Notes: generated by a model from the sequence alone, not told the origin. A DNA stretch of 64,000 bases from Planctomycetota bacterium (GCA_018242585.1 JAFEBQ010000002.1:1-64000); one strand, 5' to 3'; shown: positions 19,396 through 28,683, numbered from the stretch's first letter. Translations and numbers: made by a program.

Positions 19396-20088
19396 GAACA
19401 TGCCCATGCCGCCACCCATGCCACCCATGCCACCACCCATCATCGAGCCACCCATCCCCATCCCGCCGCCCATGCCACCCATCCCGCCGCCACCCATGCC
19501 ACCCATGCCACCCATGCCCATCCCCATGCCACCACCCATCGCGCGGCGTAGACCATAGAGGGCCGACTCCTGGCCATATAATCCTTCTTGCTCGGGTTTG
19601 GCAACGACAACGCGTTCGGGCGAGCCGGTGTAACCGTTCTCGGCCAGGGCTTGGATGACGAACACGCGACGTTCTTCGTCGAGTCCCTCGTCATCGCTGG
19701 TGGCGATCACCACGGGATAGGGAACCGAGTCGAGCGTCTTGGCGATTTTCACCACGTGACGATGCCCATCGGGTCCGAGCGTCTTGCCACGCATGTACCA
19801 TTCGTTCTGGAATACGACGAACTTCGAGGCTTCGCCCCGATCCATCTGGGCATGCTGCCATTGACAGTTATAAGTTCCCGCCGGCGGCGGAATGGCCCCA
19901 TTCGGAATCGACGCACACTTGTCGCAGTCCAACAGCCCGTGGTCAGGGCATGAGTTGGGCGGTGGTGGACAGTGTTTTCGATGCGGCTTGCAGCAATTGC
20001 AGCCGACCAGCGACGTGGCCAATAACAGCGTACCGGCCGTCGTCGCGACCGAGCGCAACCACTCGGGTTTGGGCAAGTGAATACTCAC
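19393..20088 (-). CDS. Secretin-associated lipoprotein with Met/Gly-rich tail
   Basis: This 231-residue protein has a lipobox LVGC with the acylated cysteine at position 30, a Cys/Pro-rich segment after it, and a central domain (about 75-180) containing a signature FVIQALAENGY typical of outer-membrane partners of secretins. From about residue 184 to the end it is almost only Met and Gly (GMGG-type repeats). It is encoded directly after the secretin gene, separated by two bases. A CpaD-like role in a Tad-type or related pilus/secretion system is possible from context, but sequence alone does not prove it. The tail could bind metal or be a simple slippage-prone repeat. Confidence 0.7.
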   Translation of the reverse strand: MSIHLPKPEWLRSVATTAGTLLLATSLVGCNCCKPHRKHCPPPPNSCPDHGLLDCDKCASIPNGAIPPPAGTYNCQWQHAQMDRGEASKFVVFQNEWYMRGKTLGPDGHRHVVKIAKTLDSVPYPVVIATSDDEGLDEERRVFVIQALAENGYTGSPERVVVAKPEQEGLYGQESALYGLRRAMGGGMGMGMGGMGGMGGGGMGGMGGGMGMGGSMMGGGMGGMGGGMGMF

Positions 20089-20090
20089 GG

Positions 20091-22595
20091 TTATCGTCCC
20101 CCCGTGACTGGATAAGGCGAGGTTGGCGGCGCGATGGGCACAGGCAGAGCAGGCGGCGCGGACACAGGCGCGGTCGGCGCTGGCGCGGCCGGCCGGCTCA
20201 GATTGGCTTCAATGTTCACCGACTGATACGCCGGCGGCGGGTTGCTGTGCTGACGCGGATCGAACGCCGGATACGACGTTCCCTGAATGCCGACTGACCA
20301 CTGCCCCACGTTCGAGGGAGCGGCAGGCGGTTGCGATTGAGGCGGAACGAACGGCAAGTTGGCCGCGACCGGCACCACCTGAACGCCCGTCGTCGTTACC
20401 GTGCTGGCTATCGGAGTGGCGGTGTTCGCACGCTGTGAAAACGAATCGCCTTCGGTCGGCGGCGGCGCGATCACCGGCGGCGTCGAGAGGACCGGCCCGC
20501 TCGGCACGCCGGGTTGAATCGCCTCGGTTGGCACGTGCCCCGTGGCGGGGGTCGGACACTGGGCCTTGCCAGCGTACGGGTCACAGCACCCGTAGGTCCG
20601 CCCTTGCACGCCGACGATCAATTGATCTTCGCACCGCTCGTAACGCCGCAGTCGAGCCCAATCGGTTCGCACCGAGGCGCGGAAATCGTAGTTGCGCCGG
20701 CTTTCCAGTCGATTGCACAGGAAGAACTCCACGTCGCCCGGCTCGAAAACATCGGCGCCGGGGACCGGCGGCGTCTGGCACGCTTCGAGCGGGTGAACCA
20801 GTTCGGGCGTGACCAGAATCATCAATTCCTGTTCCGCCGACGAAGTGCTGTTCGAGCCGGCCAACTGTCCGATGATCGGCAAGTCGCCGAACAGCGGGAT
20901 GCGGCTGGAATTGGCGCCAAAATTGTTTTGAATCAGGCCGGCCACTGCCAGGGTCTGGCCCTCGCGTAGTTCCACCGTGGTCGTATAGGTGCGAGATTGG
21001 AGCCCCGGCACCGACGAGCCGCTGACCGTCGTGCCCAGCGACGCGTCGCGAGTGCTGACGCGCGACATCATGACCAATCGAATCCGGTCCCGATCGGTGA
21101 TGTAGGGGATGAAGCTGACTGAAACGCCGAACGGCACGAAGCTGACCCCCTGACCGACCGCGCCAAAGGTGAGCGAGGCGGCCGGCACGGGGAACTCGCC
21201 ACCTGCTTGAAAGTTAGCGCGCTGGCCGTTGGTGGTGACCAGATTCGGTTCAGCCAGCGAGCGGGCCAGCGACAAGGTTCGCAGCGCGTTGATCGCCAGC
21301 GAGATCTGCCCATTGTCGAGTAGCGCCGGCAGGTTGCCGGTGCCGATACCGCCCGCCACGCTTTGAAAGACGTAAGGGAACAACGGCGCCGCGTTGGCCG
21401 AGGGGTTCGGCGAGTAGGCCGAGATATTCATGCCAATGCTGCGGGCGGCGGTACGGTTGACTTCGGCCACGGTGACGCGAAGCATGACTTGTTGCTCGCC
21501 TGGCACGCGCAGCAAATTGATGATGTTGGCCGCGCTGGTCAGCACCTGGTTGAAAACAGCGTTTTCCGACGAGATGGCCTGGGCCTCGGGGATCGACGTG
21601 GCGCTACCGAAATAGCCGGCCTGCGTTAGCGGCACGTCGCCCAGTTGATTGGCTTGTAAGCCGCCGGCGGGACGCACCCCTTGGCTTTGTTGATTGCCTC
21701 CTCGGGTGTTGGCGCCGACGACTTGTAGAATCTGCGAGGCCTCGACGATATCCTTGGCTTCGCCACGGACGACGACCTTGTCGCCGACGAGCGAAAGCTG
21801 GACCGAGCTGTTCGGGAAGTTCCGATTGATTTCGTCTTCGAGCGCCTTGTAAACCGCTTCCAGACGCAGCTTGGCCTCGGGATCGGGCAACACGCGGACC
21901 AGATAGCTGAGTACCTTTTGGCCGCCAGGCGCGCCGGGCTGGTCGAACCAAAGATTCAGCACCGTGCTGCCGACCGTGCTGCCGGTGATTGAGAACTCGC
22001 GATCGGTAATCAGCAAGTAGTTCACGACTCGCTCGTCGGCCACTTGGATACGCACCGGCGCTTGCTTCAGCTTGAGCAACCGCGGCCGATGAATCACCAG
22101 GTCGAAGGTGTTTTCGGGGTCAATCGTCCGTTCGACGAATTGGTTGAACTGCTGCGCGACTTGCGGCGTGGGCTGGGGCGTGTTGCCAAAGCCAGCCGGA
22201 TTGCCCATCAGGGGCATCCGAACTGCGCCGGGCCCGAACTCATCGGCATTGTTGATCGCCGTGGGTGGCGATTCGTTCGCGCCGGCAGGGGCTGGCGGAG
22301 CAGGGACGATCAACGGAGGTTGCCCCGGTTGCTGGGCCAGACGAATCTGCGCGGTTGAAAGCTGCTGCTGGCTACCAGCGCGAACATCGGTCAGTCGACC
22401 ACCCGAAAGCTCGCTGACGCGCCCCACGTGCGGCGCACTGTCCACGGCCTCGCGCGGTTGCTCGGCAAACGACGGCGGCGCGGCCAACTGGCAGCTCACT
22501 GCCAGCGCTAACACCACGCGCAAGCCCCGCGCGCTTGCTGTGCGCGTGGGCCACAGCCCCATGCCCAGGATCCGCTTGAGCAGGTGCAAACTCAT
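20091..22595 (-). CDS. Secretin of a type II/III or Tad-like system
   Basis: This 834-residue outer-membrane channel protein has a signal peptide (about 1-44), a secretin-associated N-domain (about 160-255, with FDLVIHRPRLLKLKQAP) like that of CpaC, a BON-type domain (about 256-305) and the secretin core (about 345-610). The core contains VMLRVTVAEVNRTAARSIGMN and the late secretin signature QELMILVTPELVHPL. The last 200 residues are Pro/Ala-rich with several Cys and are unlike a classical secretin end. The group secretin-lipoprotein-TPR lacks pilin, ATPase and platform genes in this window; those must lie elsewhere if the system is complete. Confidence 0.88.
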   Translation of the reverse strand: MSLHLLKRILGMGLWPTRTASARGLRVVLALAVSCQLAAPPSFAEQPREAVDSAPHVGRVSELSGGRLTDVRAGSQQQLSTAQIRLAQQPGQPPLIVPAPPAPAGANESPPTAINNADEFGPGAVRMPLMGNPAGFGNTPQPTPQVAQQFNQFVERTIDPENTFDLVIHRPRLLKLKQAPVRIQVADERVVNYLLITDREFSITGSTVGSTVLNLWFDQPGAPGGQKVLSYLVRVLPDPEAKLRLEAVYKALEDEINRNFPNSSVQLSLVGDKVVVRGEAKDIVEASQILQVVGANTRGGNQQSQGVRPAGGLQANQLGDVPLTQAGYFGSATSIPEAQAISSENAVFNQVLTSAANIINLLRVPGEQQVMLRVTVAEVNRTAARSIGMNISAYSPNPSANAAPLFPYVFQSVAGGIGTGNLPALLDNGQISLAINALRTLSLARSLAEPNLVTTNGQRANFQAGGEFPVPAASLTFGAVGQGVSFVPFGVSVSFIPYITDRDRIRLVMMSRVSTRDASLGTTVSGSSVPGLQSRTYTTTVELREGQTLAVAGLIQNNFGANSSRIPLFGDLPIIGQLAGSNSTSSAEQELMILVTPELVHPLEACQTPPVPGADVFEPGDVEFFLCNRLESRRNYDFRASVRTDWARLRRYERCEDQLIVGVQGRTYGCCDPYAGKAQCPTPATGHVPTEAIQPGVPSGPVLSTPPVIAPPPTEGDSFSQRANTATPIASTVTTTGVQVVPVAANLPFVPPQSQPPAAPSNVGQWSVGIQGTSYPAFDPRQHSNPPPAYQSVNIEANLSRPAAPAPTAPVSAPPALPVPIAPPTSPYPVTGGR

Positions 22596-22809
22596 AGGAC
22601 CTCGCTCGCCGCCAGACCGTGTTAAAAGACGAAAGAGAGTGAAATGTTGCGGGTAATATCGGCTTCATCGATTACAAAGCTTGAACCGCAGACCGGCGGC
22701 ACACGTTAAATCTGGTAGCTTGGCCTGAGTCTATCGTCGCTAGCAGTGGCGAAATCGCCTGTTAGAATGCCGCCTAGTTTGCCAAGTCGACTGCGGGTTA
22801 CCTAAAGCC

Positions 22810-24120
22810 ATGACCGACGCTAACCAGCGCGATCCTGTCGCTGAAATCATTGATAGCAACCGCCGCTTCGTGGGGCGCTATCCCATCTTGCTGCGAGCCA
22901 AGCTGGCGCGACTGGGGAAGGATGCCTTCAGCTTCTTCCGCGGCACGGTCCATCTGTTTGCCTCGGACCAGCAACGGGGCTTTTCCGACCTGCGGGTGCC
23001 GACCCCTTGGAAAGACATCGAGTCGCGGCTGATCGGCGACGTGCATAGCGAAAATTTCGGCACCTACAAGGCGGCCGATGGCACCGTGCGCTATGACATC
23101 GACGACTTCGACGAGACGGCTCGCGGCAACTTCGCGCTTGACGTGCAACGCGGGGCGATCAGCCTGTTCCTGCTGGGCGGGCCGTTGAACTGGTCGTTGA
23201 GCCAAGCCGTCGACATGACCGAATCCTTCGTCGGCGCTTACGTCGAGGCGATCAACAAGCTGGCTCCCGGTGACCAAGCGGAGAAGTTCGGCTGTTCGGA
23301 TCAGAACCTGCCCCAGTTGCCGGCCGCGCGAAAGTTGATTCTCGACGCCGTGGCCGCCAAGCGCCCCGAGTTCATCGAACACCTCACGACCGGAGCCGGT
23401 CACGACCGAAAGATCACCCGCAACGAACGCTGGTTCGACATCACCGCCGACGATCAACAGCGAGTGACGCGACTGTTGACCGACTATGTCAAACGGCTCG
23501 ATCCCAAGTTGCGCGAGCAGGATGACTTCTATCAACTGATCGATTCGTGCGGACGGGTCTCGGGGTGCGGCAGCCTGGGGCGCTATCGGTTCGTGGCGCT
23601 ATTGAATGGCGATGGTAGCAAGGCCGCCAAGAATGTGCTGCTGGAGTTCAAGGAATCGCTCCCTAGCGCGTGGGACCGCGTGCGCGGCATCACCGAGGAG
23701 AAAGACCAGCCGCGGGCCGCGGAAGTCGTGGCGGTCGAGCGCGCCATGCAAACGGTCAGCAACCGCTACCTAGGCTGGGCGGCCGACGGCGACGCCACGT
23801 TCCAGGTCCGCGAGATCGGCCCGCGCAACGGGCGGCTCGACGTTGCAGTGCTGCACGAGACCAAGGAGTTCGAGTCGCTAGGCCGCCTGTTCGGCAAGCT
23901 GCTGGCCAAGTGTCACGTCAAAGGGGACGATCGCCGCGCGGACCAGCCTCCCGGCTTCGAGATCATGGCCGCCCTGCACGGTCACACCGATCGCTTCGTG
24001 CGCCGCGTGACGACGCTGGCCCAAGCGTACTCCGAGCGTGTGTTAGAAGACTATGAAGAGTACGTGAAGCGTCAGGCCGAAGTGGCGCAAGCATGGGGCG
24101 TGAGCCAGACGGGCAAATGA
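22810..24120 (+). CDS. DUF2252 family protein
   Basis: This 436-residue protein carries the features of DUF2252: an N-terminal AKLARLGKDAFSFFRGT, then GDVHSENFGTYKAADGTVRYDIDDFDE, which has the look of a kinase-type catalytic loop with Asp residues, and RCHVKGD-like elements late in the chain (LLAKCHVKGDDRRAD). The family is distantly related to aminoglycoside phosphotransferase-like kinases and has no settled function. It is divergent from the secretin gene and is followed on the same strand by an HD-domain protein. Confidence 0.85.
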   Translation: MTDANQRDPVAEIIDSNRRFVGRYPILLRAKLARLGKDAFSFFRGTVHLFASDQQRGFSDLRVPTPWKDIESRLIGDVHSENFGTYKAADGTVRYDIDDFDETARGNFALDVQRGAISLFLLGGPLNWSLSQAVDMTESFVGAYVEAINKLAPGDQAEKFGCSDQNLPQLPAARKLILDAVAAKRPEFIEHLTTGAGHDRKITRNERWFDITADDQQRVTRLLTDYVKRLDPKLREQDDFYQLIDSCGRVSGCGSLGRYRFVALLNGDGSKAAKNVLLEFKESLPSAWDRVRGITEEKDQPRAAEVVAVERAMQTVSNRYLGWAADGDATFQVREIGPRNGRLDVAVLHETKEFESLGRLFGKLLAKCHVKGDDRRADQPPGFEIMAALHGHTDRFVRRVTTLAQAYSERVLEDYEEYVKRQAEVAQAWGVSQTGK

Positions 24121-24164
24121 GTTACCTCGTTAGCCGGCTAAAAGAGCGCCCGCCGAGGTCGACC

Positions 24165-24194
24165 TTTACCCTGCGGAACCGGCTTGCATATAAT
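24165..24194 (+). promoter_or_regulatory. Candidate promoter of the HD-domain gene
   Basis: TTTACC (24165-24170), an 18-bp spacer and a perfect TATAAT (24189-24194), about 92 bp before the start codon. Confidence 0.5.
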
Positions 24195-24286
24195 CCCCCC
24201 GGCCAAGCGAGCGGCGCGTTCCTTGACGAGCGGGCTGTAATCGAGGGCCTATCGCCACCACCCACGGCCTTTCTAGGCCGCGAAAC

Positions 24287-24982
24287 ATGGCGCAAGACAA
24301 ACTGCGACAGCAGATTGCTTGGGAAGCGGCGCGTCTCATGTACGAGCGCCGCGACTCTTTTCATCGAGCCAAGATCGAAGCGGCGCGACGATTGGCCGGC
24401 GGCTGGGTTCACCCGCGACGCCTGCCCAGTCATCGCGAGATTCGCCATGAGCTTGAGTCTCTCTCGCGGCATTACCACGAGACTGACGAGCGGTTGCTGC
24501 CACGTCCCACGACCGACGATCGGTTCGAGGCCTATCGCGCGCTGCTGATGCCGCTGGAAGAAGTACGTCTTTCGCCGGAGAAACATCCGGAAGGGGACGC
24601 GCTTTATCACAGCCTGCAAGTCTTTGAGTTGGCTCGACGTGAGTTGCCTTACGACGAGGAGTTCCTGTTGGCGGCGCTGTTGCACGACGTGGGCAAAGCG
24701 GTCGAGCCGCGGCAGCCGCAGTTGGCCACGCTGGAGTTGTTGACCGATCTGGTCACCGAGCGCTGCCTGTGGTTGATCGAAAATCGGCCAGCGGCCGCCG
24801 CTTGGCTCGACGGTCAACTGGGGAGCCGAGCCCGCAAGCGGCTGGAAGACTCGGAACACTACGAAGAGTTGATGCTCTTGGCCCGCTGCGATCGCGCTGG
24901 CCGAGTGGCCGGTGGCGACGCCCCCGAGGTGGACGAAGCGCTCGACTATCTGCGCAATCTGGCCGAGATGTGCGACGAGTGA
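24287..24982 (+). CDS. HD-domain phosphohydrolase-like protein
   Basis: This 231-residue soluble protein has a metal-binding HD signature: a preceding His (DALYHSLQVFELARR), the HD pair in LLAALLHDVGKAVEP and a downstream Asp. HD proteins hydrolyse phosphoester bonds in nucleotides or related compounds; the substrate here cannot be read from the sequence. The gene has its own good promoter and is not obviously coupled to the preceding DUF2252 gene. Confidence 0.75.
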   Translation: MAQDKLRQQIAWEAARLMYERRDSFHRAKIEAARRLAGGWVHPRRLPSHREIRHELESLSRHYHETDERLLPRPTTDDRFEAYRALLMPLEEVRLSPEKHPEGDALYHSLQVFELARRELPYDEEFLLAALLHDVGKAVEPRQPQLATLELLTDLVTERCLWLIENRPAAAAWLDGQLGSRARKRLEDSEHYEELMLLARCDRAGRVAGGDAPEVDEALDYLRNLAEMCDE

Positions 24983-25018
24983 CAATTTGCCTCGGCGCGA
25001 AACTGAGCCGTTGGCGTA

Positions 25019-26299
25019 TTACTTGCCGAAGATGCGATCGCGTTTGGCTTTGTTCCAGGCCAGCTTCTCGGCCGGCGTCATCTTGGCCACTTCGGCCGGT
25101 GTGATCTGTTTCGACGCGCCATGATCGTGCTCATCGTGGCCATGCCCAGCGCCGTGAGTGCCACAGGCGCAAGCCGTCGGCGTGCCGCCGCAGCCACAAT
25201 CCTCTTTTGACGCCGCGGCAGCTTCCTTCTTCTGCATGGCCACCGGCAAGGCCGGGACCGAACCGCTCGAACCGTGATAACTCGTCACGCCGCTTTGCAG
25301 CGTCAGATCGTCGGCCAACGCTCGCGTGGGACGAATACCCAGCTTCTGCAACACGGCGTGGTACGCCCGCACGGCTTCCTCGGCCGCGATCTGTCCATCG
25401 GCGATCATGCGCAAGAACTCGACGAACGCCAACTGGTTCTCGGCGTTGTTGATCTTGCGGCCGAACAAGGCCACACGCGCGCCGTACTTCTTGGCCTCGG
25501 ACAAGAGCTTGAATGCGTCGTAGGTCGTGCCGGCGCTGCCGCCGAGAATGCCCACGACCAGGTGGGGATCGTACGCCACCAACTCTTCCAACGATCGCGG
25601 GCCGTGATAGGCGATCTTCAAGAACACCGGGCGACCGGCCTGGGCAACGCCCCCGAGCGCCCGAGTGATGCAGTCATTGACGAACTGCGCGGTCTTTTCC
25701 CCCTCCAGGCCCGCCGGCGCGTTCGGATCAAACACTTCCAGGAAATGTCGAAAACCTTTCCGCTCGGCCTCTTCGCGGAATTGGTTGTAGGCTTCGAGCG
25801 AAGCCAGGTCTTCATCCAGCCGGTTGTTGAACGTGACGCTGTACAGCCCCAGGTTCGTCCCTTGCTCGCGCTCGTCATCGCGGCAATCGAGATGTCCGCA
25901 TTGAATATGATCGAGCGACGCGGTTCGGAATGGTCGCGATGGCTCGACCACGTACCGCCCATGACGTACCGCGAAAATGTCGGTCGCGTCGTTGGCTCGG
26001 GCGGCCGGCGTGATGTGGCTGTTACGGAACAGACCTTCCTGGTGGGCGAGTTGATCGTTGGTGCTCGACGACATCAACATAATGTCGACCAGCCCTTGTT
26101 CGACGATCTGCCGAATCTGGGCCCGATACTCGGGCAGGGTCCGCATCCGTCCCTCGCCCGCGTGCATTTCGGGGCTGCGCCCCGCCGAGCCAATGCCGAA
26201 CGCCATGTCGGCGTCCTTGGCGTCGGCCAGGATAAACTCGCGCGCGCCCGAGGGATCGGCATGAATGGCCGCCAACTTCCGGTCTAGTGATTTCTGCAT
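25019..26299 (-). CDS. Class-I-aldolase-like (DhnA-type) protein with Cys/His tail, last gene of the BMC operon
   Basis: This 426-residue protein is predicted to be a TIM barrel. A Lys that could form a Schiff base is at 228 (RPVFLKIAYHGP), and a phosphate-loop-like segment is at 249-262 (VGILGGSAGTTYDAF), the pattern of DhnA/FbaB-type aldolases. After residue 355 there is a linker with a metal-site-like cluster (Cys368, 370, 377, 379 and His382, 386, 388, 391, 393), then a terminal amphipathic helix (about 400-425), which could be a targeting peptide. ATG 26299 with AGAGGA upstream is preferred; the frame extends to a TTG 21 bases earlier. Its place at the end of the microcompartment operon suggests a role in making or using lactaldehyde or DHAP; the reaction is unproven. 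Confidence 0.7.
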   Translation of the reverse strand: MQKSLDRKLAAIHADPSGAREFILADAKDADMAFGIGSAGRSPEMHAGEGRMRTLPEYRAQIRQIVEQGLVDIMLMSSSTNDQLAHQEGLFRNSHITPAARANDATDIFAVRHGRYVVEPSRPFRTASLDHIQCGHLDCRDDEREQGTNLGLYSVTFNNRLDEDLASLEAYNQFREEAERKGFRHFLEVFDPNAPAGLEGEKTAQFVNDCITRALGGVAQAGRPVFLKIAYHGPRSLEELVAYDPHLVVGILGGSAGTTYDAFKLLSEAKKYGARVALFGRKINNAENQLAFVEFLRMIADGQIAAEEAVRAYHAVLQKLGIRPTRALADDLTLQSGVTSYHGSSGSVPALPVAMQKKEAAAASKEDCGCGGTPTACACGTHGAGHGHDEHDHGASKQITPAEVAKMTPAEKLAWNKAKRDRIFGK

Positions 26300-26341
26300 G
26301 AGGTATCCTCTGGCAAACAATGCGCGAACTCGTGGCCCCGC

Positions 26342-27286
26342 TTACTTCTGACCACCCAGGCGCGCCAACACGGTGTCGATCGTGCCGCGCAGCACCTGGC
26401 CGCTGCGCCGCAGAGCTTGCAGTTCCTTGGGCCACAGTTCGATCTCGTGAGTCTTGACGACCCCTTTGCGTCCGACCACCGTCGGCACCGACAGGGCCAC
26501 GTCGCGCAGCCCGTAACAACCCTTTTGCACGCTCGACACCGGCAACACGCGCTGGCGATCCAAGGCGATCGACTCGATCACTTCTTGAATCGACAAGCCG
26601 ACGGCAAAACCAGCGCCACCTTTCTTCTTGATCACTTCGGCCCCCGAACCCTTGGTCCGCGCGAACAGATCCTCGCCCAGCTTGGCCGACCAGCCCGGAT
26701 ACTTTTCCAGGGGCAAGCCCGCCACCGTGGCGCTCGACCAGATGGGGACCATCGTGTCGCCATGTTCCCCCAGAATCAGGGCCGCCACCTGCGTTGGCGC
26801 GGCTTCAATCTTTTCGGCGATCAGGCTGCGGAACCGCACCGTGTCGAGCACTGTTCCTAGGCCGATCACCTGCTCAGTCGGCAAGTCAAGCCGCTGAGCC
26901 GCCAGATAGGTCAGCACGTCGACCGGGTTCGAGACCACGACGACGATCGCTTCGCGCTTGTAGCCGACCTTGGCGATTTCGGTCAGGATGCCCACGAACA
27001 AGTCGGTGTTGCGATTGATCAGGTCCAACCGGCTTTCGTCGGGCTTGCGCCGCAGGCCGGCGGTGATGCAGATCACGTCGCTTGACGGAATGTGCTCATA
27101 ACCGCCGGAAACGATGCGCTGATCGGCCATCAGACTGGCGCCGTGAAGCAGATCGAGCGCCTGGCCACCGGCCGCTTCGGCGTTAACGTCCAACAGGGCG
27201 ATTTCGCGGACCACCTTGCCAGTCTGCAAGGCAAACGCCGTGCATGACCCGACCAGCCCCGCCGCCCCGATAATGCTGACCTTCAT
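26342..27286 (-). CDS. Lactate/malate dehydrogenase family protein of the BMC operon
   Basis: This 314-residue NAD-dependent 2-hydroxyacid dehydrogenase shows the nucleotide loop GAAGLVG (7-13), Asp33 for NAD preference, catalytic His175 in LGEHGD, Asp148 and Arg151. At the position that decides substrate (residue 102 in LDH numbering: Gln in lactate, Arg in malate dehydrogenases) it has Arg80 in AGLRRKPDESRLDL. Malate/oxaloacetate or another bulky acid therefore fits better than lactate. In planctomycete microcompartment loci this gene is usually called lactate dehydrogenase. No encapsulation-type helix is visible, so it may act outside the shell. ATG 27286 is chosen (MKVSIIGAAG). Confidence 0.85.
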   Translation of the reverse strand: MKVSIIGAAGLVGSCTAFALQTGKVVREIALLDVNAEAAGGQALDLLHGASLMADQRIVSGGYEHIPSSDVICITAGLRRKPDESRLDLINRNTDLFVGILTEIAKVGYKREAIVVVVSNPVDVLTYLAAQRLDLPTEQVIGLGTVLDTVRFRSLIAEKIEAAPTQVAALILGEHGDTMVPIWSSATVAGLPLEKYPGWSAKLGEDLFARTKGSGAEVIKKKGGAGFAVGLSIQEVIESIALDRQRVLPVSSVQKGCYGLRDVALSVPTVVGRKGVVKTHEIELWPKELQALRRSGQVLRGTIDTVLARLGGQK

Positions 27287-27323
27287 GGATGATGTTCCTG
27301 GATGTGTTTGCAAGTCGTCTTAA

Positions 27324-27400
27324 GTAGGTCAGGTACCCCGTACCTGACAATTGTGTGTAACAACCATGACCAGTTGTCAGGCACGGGGTACCTGACCTAC
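27324..27400. repeat. Long inverted repeat between two BMC operon genes
   Basis: Arms of 27 bp (27324-27350 and 27374-27400) pair with a single mismatch across a 23-base loop; their core is GTCAGGTACCCCGT. It lies within the operon between the aldolase and dehydrogenase genes. It would form a very strong RNA hairpin able to reduce expression of the last two genes or stabilise the upstream message. Confidence 0.85.
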
Positions 27401-27420
27401 GGCTGATCTGATTTTCGACA

Positions 27421-28305
27421 TTACTTCTGCGCCAAAGCGGCCATCACACGATCGGTGATCGCTTGAATCAGCGCTTCCTGGTCGCCACCTCCGGCTGCCG
27501 GCGCGGCCGACACCGTGGCCTTGGCCGCCGCGGCCACTGCGCGGCTATTGGCAGGCGCCGGAGCCTCGAACGCCAGGCGCTCGACACCGGTAGCCTTCCA
27601 ACTGTCACGGAAAATGTCGTTCGCGCAGATGTCGCAGTTCTCCATGCCGGCCGCCAAGCGTGGATCGCTCCAGCCCCACTTGGCCTTCAGGTCCAACAGC
27701 TCGCGCGACTTCTCTTCGTTCAGATAGGTCACGCGCCCCAGGTCCTTGGAAAGCATCAGAATCCGGCAGTAGGCGTCGAGGATTTCGGTCCACCAATAGG
27801 CCCGCTCCACCGACTCGCCAAAGCTGACCGTGCCGTGGTTGGCCAGGATGATGACGTTGGTCTTCTTGACGAACGGCAGCACGGTGTCGGCGAACTTCTG
27901 CCCCCCCGGAGTTTCATAGACGGTGATCGGCGTCTCGCCCAGAAAGACTTCGATCTCGGGAAGCACGCACTGCGGGATCGGCTCGCGAGCGACGGCAAAG
28001 GCGGTCGCATGCGGCGGGTGGCAGTGGACCACGCTCTTGATGTCCGGACGCTCTTTCATGATCGCCAGGTGCAACATGATCTCGCTGGTCCGCTTGCGGC
28101 GGCCCGACAGTTGGTTCCCCTCCATGTCGACGATGCACAGGTCTTCGGGGGTCATAAACCCCTTCGAGATCATCGTCGGAGTGCATAAGACCTGGTTCTC
28201 GGCCAGCCGGAACGAAATGTTGCCGTCGTTGCCGGCGGCATATCCTTTGTTGTAAATCCGGCGGCCAATGTCGCAGATCTCTTGCTTGAGCTTGTGCAAA
28301 TTCAT
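27421..28305 (-). CDS. Class II sugar-phosphate aldolase with C-terminal encapsulation peptide
   Basis: This 294-residue enzyme is related to L-fuculose-1-phosphate/L-rhamnulose-1-phosphate aldolases, which split deoxysugar phosphates into DHAP and L-lactaldehyde. The metal-binding residues are in place: His94 and His96 (HCHPPH), His157 (ANHGTV) and the catalytic Glu75 (RRKRTSEI). The catalytic domain ends near residue 225. After it come a linker, an Ala-rich stretch (about 250-275) and a short amphipathic helix (DQEALIQAITDRVMAALA) that resembles BMC targeting peptides. It is the entry enzyme of the pathway and is predicted to reside inside the shell. Confidence 0.9.
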   Translation of the reverse strand: MNLHKLKQEICDIGRRIYNKGYAAGNDGNISFRLAENQVLCTPTMISKGFMTPEDLCIVDMEGNQLSGRRKRTSEIMLHLAIMKERPDIKSVVHCHPPHATAFAVAREPIPQCVLPEIEVFLGETPITVYETPGGQKFADTVLPFVKKTNVIILANHGTVSFGESVERAYWWTEILDAYCRILMLSKDLGRVTYLNEEKSRELLDLKAKWGWSDPRLAAGMENCDICANDIFRDSWKATGVERLAFEAPAPANSRAVAAAAKATVSAAPAAGGGDQEALIQAITDRVMAALAQK

Positions 28306-28355
28306 GTCGGCTTCACTTTCGCGTGAGGGCGGATCGTTGACTGGAAGATGGTTCG

Positions 28356-28667
28356 TTACTTCGCCGGCTTCGCGCTCGGCGGCTTGATGGCAATGTGTAC
28401 GGTATCGAGCAGGGCGGCGTTGTAAGCGTCGACCGGCTTCAACTCGGGCTCGAACGGCTGGGCCGCTTCGCCCCCTTCGCTGACGGCGATTTGCTGTCCC
28501 AGTCCGGCGCCGCGGTCGTCATAGACCACCAGCGCCTCGCCGGCGGGCGTTTCACCGCTGGCCAACTCGGCCCAGGTTTGCGGCACCGCCAGCTTGTACG
28601 TCGCCCCCGTCAGCAACGGGTGCCAGCGACTCAACGTGACGGTTCCGATGACTTTCGCAATTCTCAT
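28356..28667 (-). CDS. BMC-P vertex protein (EutN/CcmL family), copy 1
   Basis: This 103-residue pentamer-type shell protein starts with the EutN/CcmL strand MRIAKVIGTVTLSRWHPLL, continues with GEALVVYDDRGAGLGQQIAVSEG and ends with LLDTVHIAIK. Pentamers cap the vertices of the icosahedral shell. It is one of three non-identical vertex genes in this operon. A repeat of 8-bp units lies directly upstream. Confidence 0.92.
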   Translation of the reverse strand: MRIAKVIGTVTLSRWHPLLTGATYKLAVPQTWAELASGETPAGEALVVYDDRGAGLGQQIAVSEGGEAAQPFEPELKPVDAYNAALLDTVHIAIKPPSAKPAK

Positions 28668-28683
28668 TTTCGTTTCGCTTAAT

